Shown here: positions 62,741 through 64,000 of the stretch, piece after piece
Position numbering within the stretch: position 1 is the stretch's first letter
How the letters are laid out: each line of letters opens with the position of its first letter
Source: Pseudoxanthomonas sp. F37
GTDB lineage: Bacteria; Pseudomonadota; Gammaproteobacteria; Xanthomonadales; Xanthomonadaceae
Direction of reading: 5' to 3'
Length of the DNA: 64,000 nt
NCBI RefSeq assembly: GCF_022965755.1
Contig: NZ_CP095187.1
Span: forward strand, 744,001-808,000
Program-made: the position numbers and the translations under genes
Notes under the pieces: generated by a model
Seen by the model: only the letters and a program-made list of their open reading frames with translations
Told to the model about the DNA's origin: nothing
The model's database searches: none

Positions 62741-63187
62741 TCAGCGGACGGGCGGAATGCCTTTGCCGAGGGTGAGCTCCGCTCCCTCCTGGAGCTTCAG
62801 GCGGTCGGCTTCGCCGGCATTCAGTTCCAGCACGTAACGGGCCGGTTTGTCGCTGGGATAGGAGGGGCAGCGGTTGCCGCCCGAGCACGGCGGGACGTTG
62901 CGCTGCTGGGTCACCAGCTTGCGGGCGTCGTCGAAGTACAGGATGTCCAGCGGAATGCGGGTGTTCTTCATCCAGTAGGCCTGCGGCGCCTCGGCCTCGT
63001 GGATGAAGAGCATGCCGGTGCCATCTTCCAGGCGGTCCCGGAACATCAGTCCGCGGGCGCGCTCGGCGTCGTCATCGGCGATTTCGACCCGGAAACGCTC
63101 GCCACCGACCTCCACCCAGGGACTCCCGCTGGCACAGGCGCTGAGCAGCAGGGAGAGTGCGAGCAGGGGCCACGGTCGGGGGTGCAT
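62741..63187 (-). CDS. DUF192 family lipoprotein
   Basis: A 148-residue lipoprotein: signal LLALSLLLSAC with Cys18, then the DUF192 barrel: RFRVEIADDDAERARGLMFRDRLEDGTGMLFIHEAEAPQAYWMKNTRIPLDILYFD. Small beta-barrel envelope proteins of unknown role. An ATG at 63202 is an alternative start that would place five residues before it. Confidence 0.88.
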   Translation of the reverse strand: MHPRPWPLLALSLLLSACASGSPWVEVGGERFRVEIADDDAERARGLMFRDRLEDGTGMLFIHEAEAPQAYWMKNTRIPLDILYFDDARKLVTQQRNVPPCSGGNRCPSYPSDKPARYVLELNAGEADRLKLQEGAELTLGKGIPPVR

Positions 63188-63248
63188 GTCGGAGTCCGGC
63201 ATCCAGGGAGGCGCGTAGTTTAGCGCCGTGCGCGGCGTGCGCTCCTGC

Positions 63249-63674
63249 CTACGCCTGCAGCAGGCGCGCGGCGATGCGTTCGGCCACGTGGCGGTTGTCC
63301 CGGTAGTAGGACGCGTTGTCGGCCAGCGCCTGCCAGCGTTGCTGGTCCTGGAGGTGATGGCGCACCTGGCGCAGCACGCCATCCGTCAGCCGCGCAGCCG
63401 CGGCCGCGTCGGTGCGCTGCGCAAGCTGCAGCAGGTCCAGCAGCAACAGGATGCCCTGGTGGCTGCGGTCGGCCTGCTGCCGCGCGGCCACGAACAGGCG
63501 GTCCAGGCTGGCGGGTGTCAGCCGGGCAAGGCCCGGGTCGGCCAGGCTGTGGCCGGGGTCGGCCTGCAGCAGGTGCAGGGCGTCGTCGAGGGGAGCGAGG
63601 GGTGGCGTCGGGGGCGTCCCTTCATGCATGCCAGCCGAGGCTGATGCAGTGGACTCGTCGGTCTCGGTGAGCAT
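63249..63674 (-). CDS. hypothetical alpha-helical protein
   Basis: A 141-residue, mostly helical soluble protein (ARLTPASLDRLFVAARQQADRSHQGILLLLDLLQLAQR; VLRQVRHHLQDQQRWQALADNASYYRDNRHVAERIAARLL). No membrane segment or signal. The Met at 63674 follows a weak GGAAC site. The pattern looks xanthomonad-specific; no family recognised. Confidence 0.55.
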   Translation of the reverse strand: MLTETDESTASASAGMHEGTPPTPPLAPLDDALHLLQADPGHSLADPGLARLTPASLDRLFVAARQQADRSHQGILLLLDLLQLAQRTDAAAAARLTDGVLRQVRHHLQDQQRWQALADNASYYRDNRHVAERIAARLLQA

Positions 63675-63758
63675 CAATCGACAGTTCCTTGTGTCGGTGG
63701 GAAAGCCGTGGTCGCCGGCGCCCGGGTGGGCCGTGGCGCCGATCCGCAGCACGCCCCA

Positions 63759-63800
63759 CTTTATTAACCCAATAAGTGTACGTCAATTAAATTAAGTGGT
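63759..63800 (+). promoter_or_regulatory. AT-rich regulatory region of the regulator at 63837
   Basis: A locally AT-rich block containing TTATT-AACCC-AATAA and AATTAAATTAAG, markedly different from the surrounding composition and 40-75 bases before the ATG. Probably promoter/UP-element sequence or a regulator site; no exact -35/-10 pair is assigned. Confidence 0.4.
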
Positions 63801-63836
63801 GAATATGTGTGACATGTCGCCGCTAACGTTTCCTGC

Positions 63837-64000
63837 ATGGGCAACGAGCGCGAAAAATTCTCACAGCGACTGGCGCACGCCATGCAGCAGGCGGGATACG
63901 AGCCGCGGCCCACCGTCCTGTTCCACCTGTTCAACACGCACTACCGCGGACGCTCCGTCAGCGTGCAGACCACCTCGCGCTGGCTGGGGGCCCAGGCCAT
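63837..64000 (+). CDS. XRE-like DNA-binding protein, C-terminus cut by window edge
   Basis: The first 54 residues of an open frame: a short lead (NEREKFSQRLAHAMQQAGYEP) followed by a helix-turn-helix-like stretch RGRSVSVQTTSRWLGAQA. The pattern matches a group of small Burkholderia/Xanthomonas transcriptional regulators. The 3' end is missing. Preceded by an AT-rich promoter-like region. Confidence 0.6.
   Translation, partial: MGNEREKFSQRLAHAMQQAGYEPRPTVLFHLFNTHYRGRSVSVQTTSRWLGAQA

Overview
This is a 64 kb chromosomal window from a high-GC (about two thirds G+C by eye) Gram-negative bacterium. Outer-membrane and lipoprotein genes (PagL-type deacylase, RND efflux with an OprM-type channel, Blc lipocalin), the murein-recycling ligase Mpl, the pairing of a membrane pyrophosphatase with a PPi-dependent phosphofructokinase, a DUF3247 protein and an LID-less adenylate kinase all fit the Xanthomonadaceae (Xanthomonas, Pseudoxanthomonas, Stenotrophomonas, Lysobacter group). 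I cannot place it to species. I saw no rRNA, tRNA, CRISPR array, prophage or intact insertion sequence.

Layout. 0-13.5 kb: a metzincin-type peptidase running off the left edge, an MscS channel, small secreted proteins, an isochorismatase-fold hydrolase, an ECF sigma factor followed by what looks like the stub of a kinase gene, an IS5-type transposase fragment, apt, an alpha/beta-hydrolase-caspase fusion, and an ECF sigma factor with TPR extension beside VOC and MmcQ genes. 13.9-15.9 kb: a conspicuously AT-richer island with two unrecognised membrane or exported proteins. 15.9-28 kb: a frameshifted TIGR01777 epimerase, gnd, a DJ-1/PfpI protein, small xanthomonad proteins, an ABC exporter plus FMN reductase under a textbook SoxR promoter, soxR, and envelope genes. 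28-37.5 kb: a MexEF-OprN-like efflux operon with interleaved SDR genes and a divergent LysR regulator. 37.5-46.4 kb: a proton-pumping pyrophosphatase fused to an OmpA-like domain, a PPi-dependent phosphofructokinase, adk and mpl. 46.6-54.3 kb: a subtilase, a Lon-type substrate-binding protein, a DedA-PAP2 membrane protein, a small kinase, an SDR/glyoxalase/isochorismatase run, and an ion channel. 54.4-64 kb: argD, a two-component system with a DJ-1/TPR protein, hemL with a coupled HAD phosphatase, thiE, rubredoxin, a SirB1-type protein, DUF192 and a partial regulator.

How the genes work together. Several transcription units are clear. SoxR with the FMN reductase (and perhaps the ABC exporter) forms a redox-stress unit. 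The LysR regulator with the efflux operon has similar dyads on both sides. pfp is followed closely by a lipoprotein gene and a DUF488 gene. The DJ-1/TPR protein, response regulator and histidine kinase are packed as one operon. Pyrophosphate use recurs: hppA turns PPi into proton-motive force and pfp uses PPi in glycolysis. Intergenic spaces carry at least three kinds of dispersed inverted repeat, one of which supplies the last codons and stop of an oxidoreductase gene.

The most unusual objects are the hydrolase-caspase fusion (9353-11092), the hppA-OmpA fusion (38304-40727), the AT-rich island (14176-15660), the membrane phosphatase lacking a core catalytic histidine (48747-50753), and the left-edge metallopeptidase. 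Function calls rest on motif reading alone; no database search was run.
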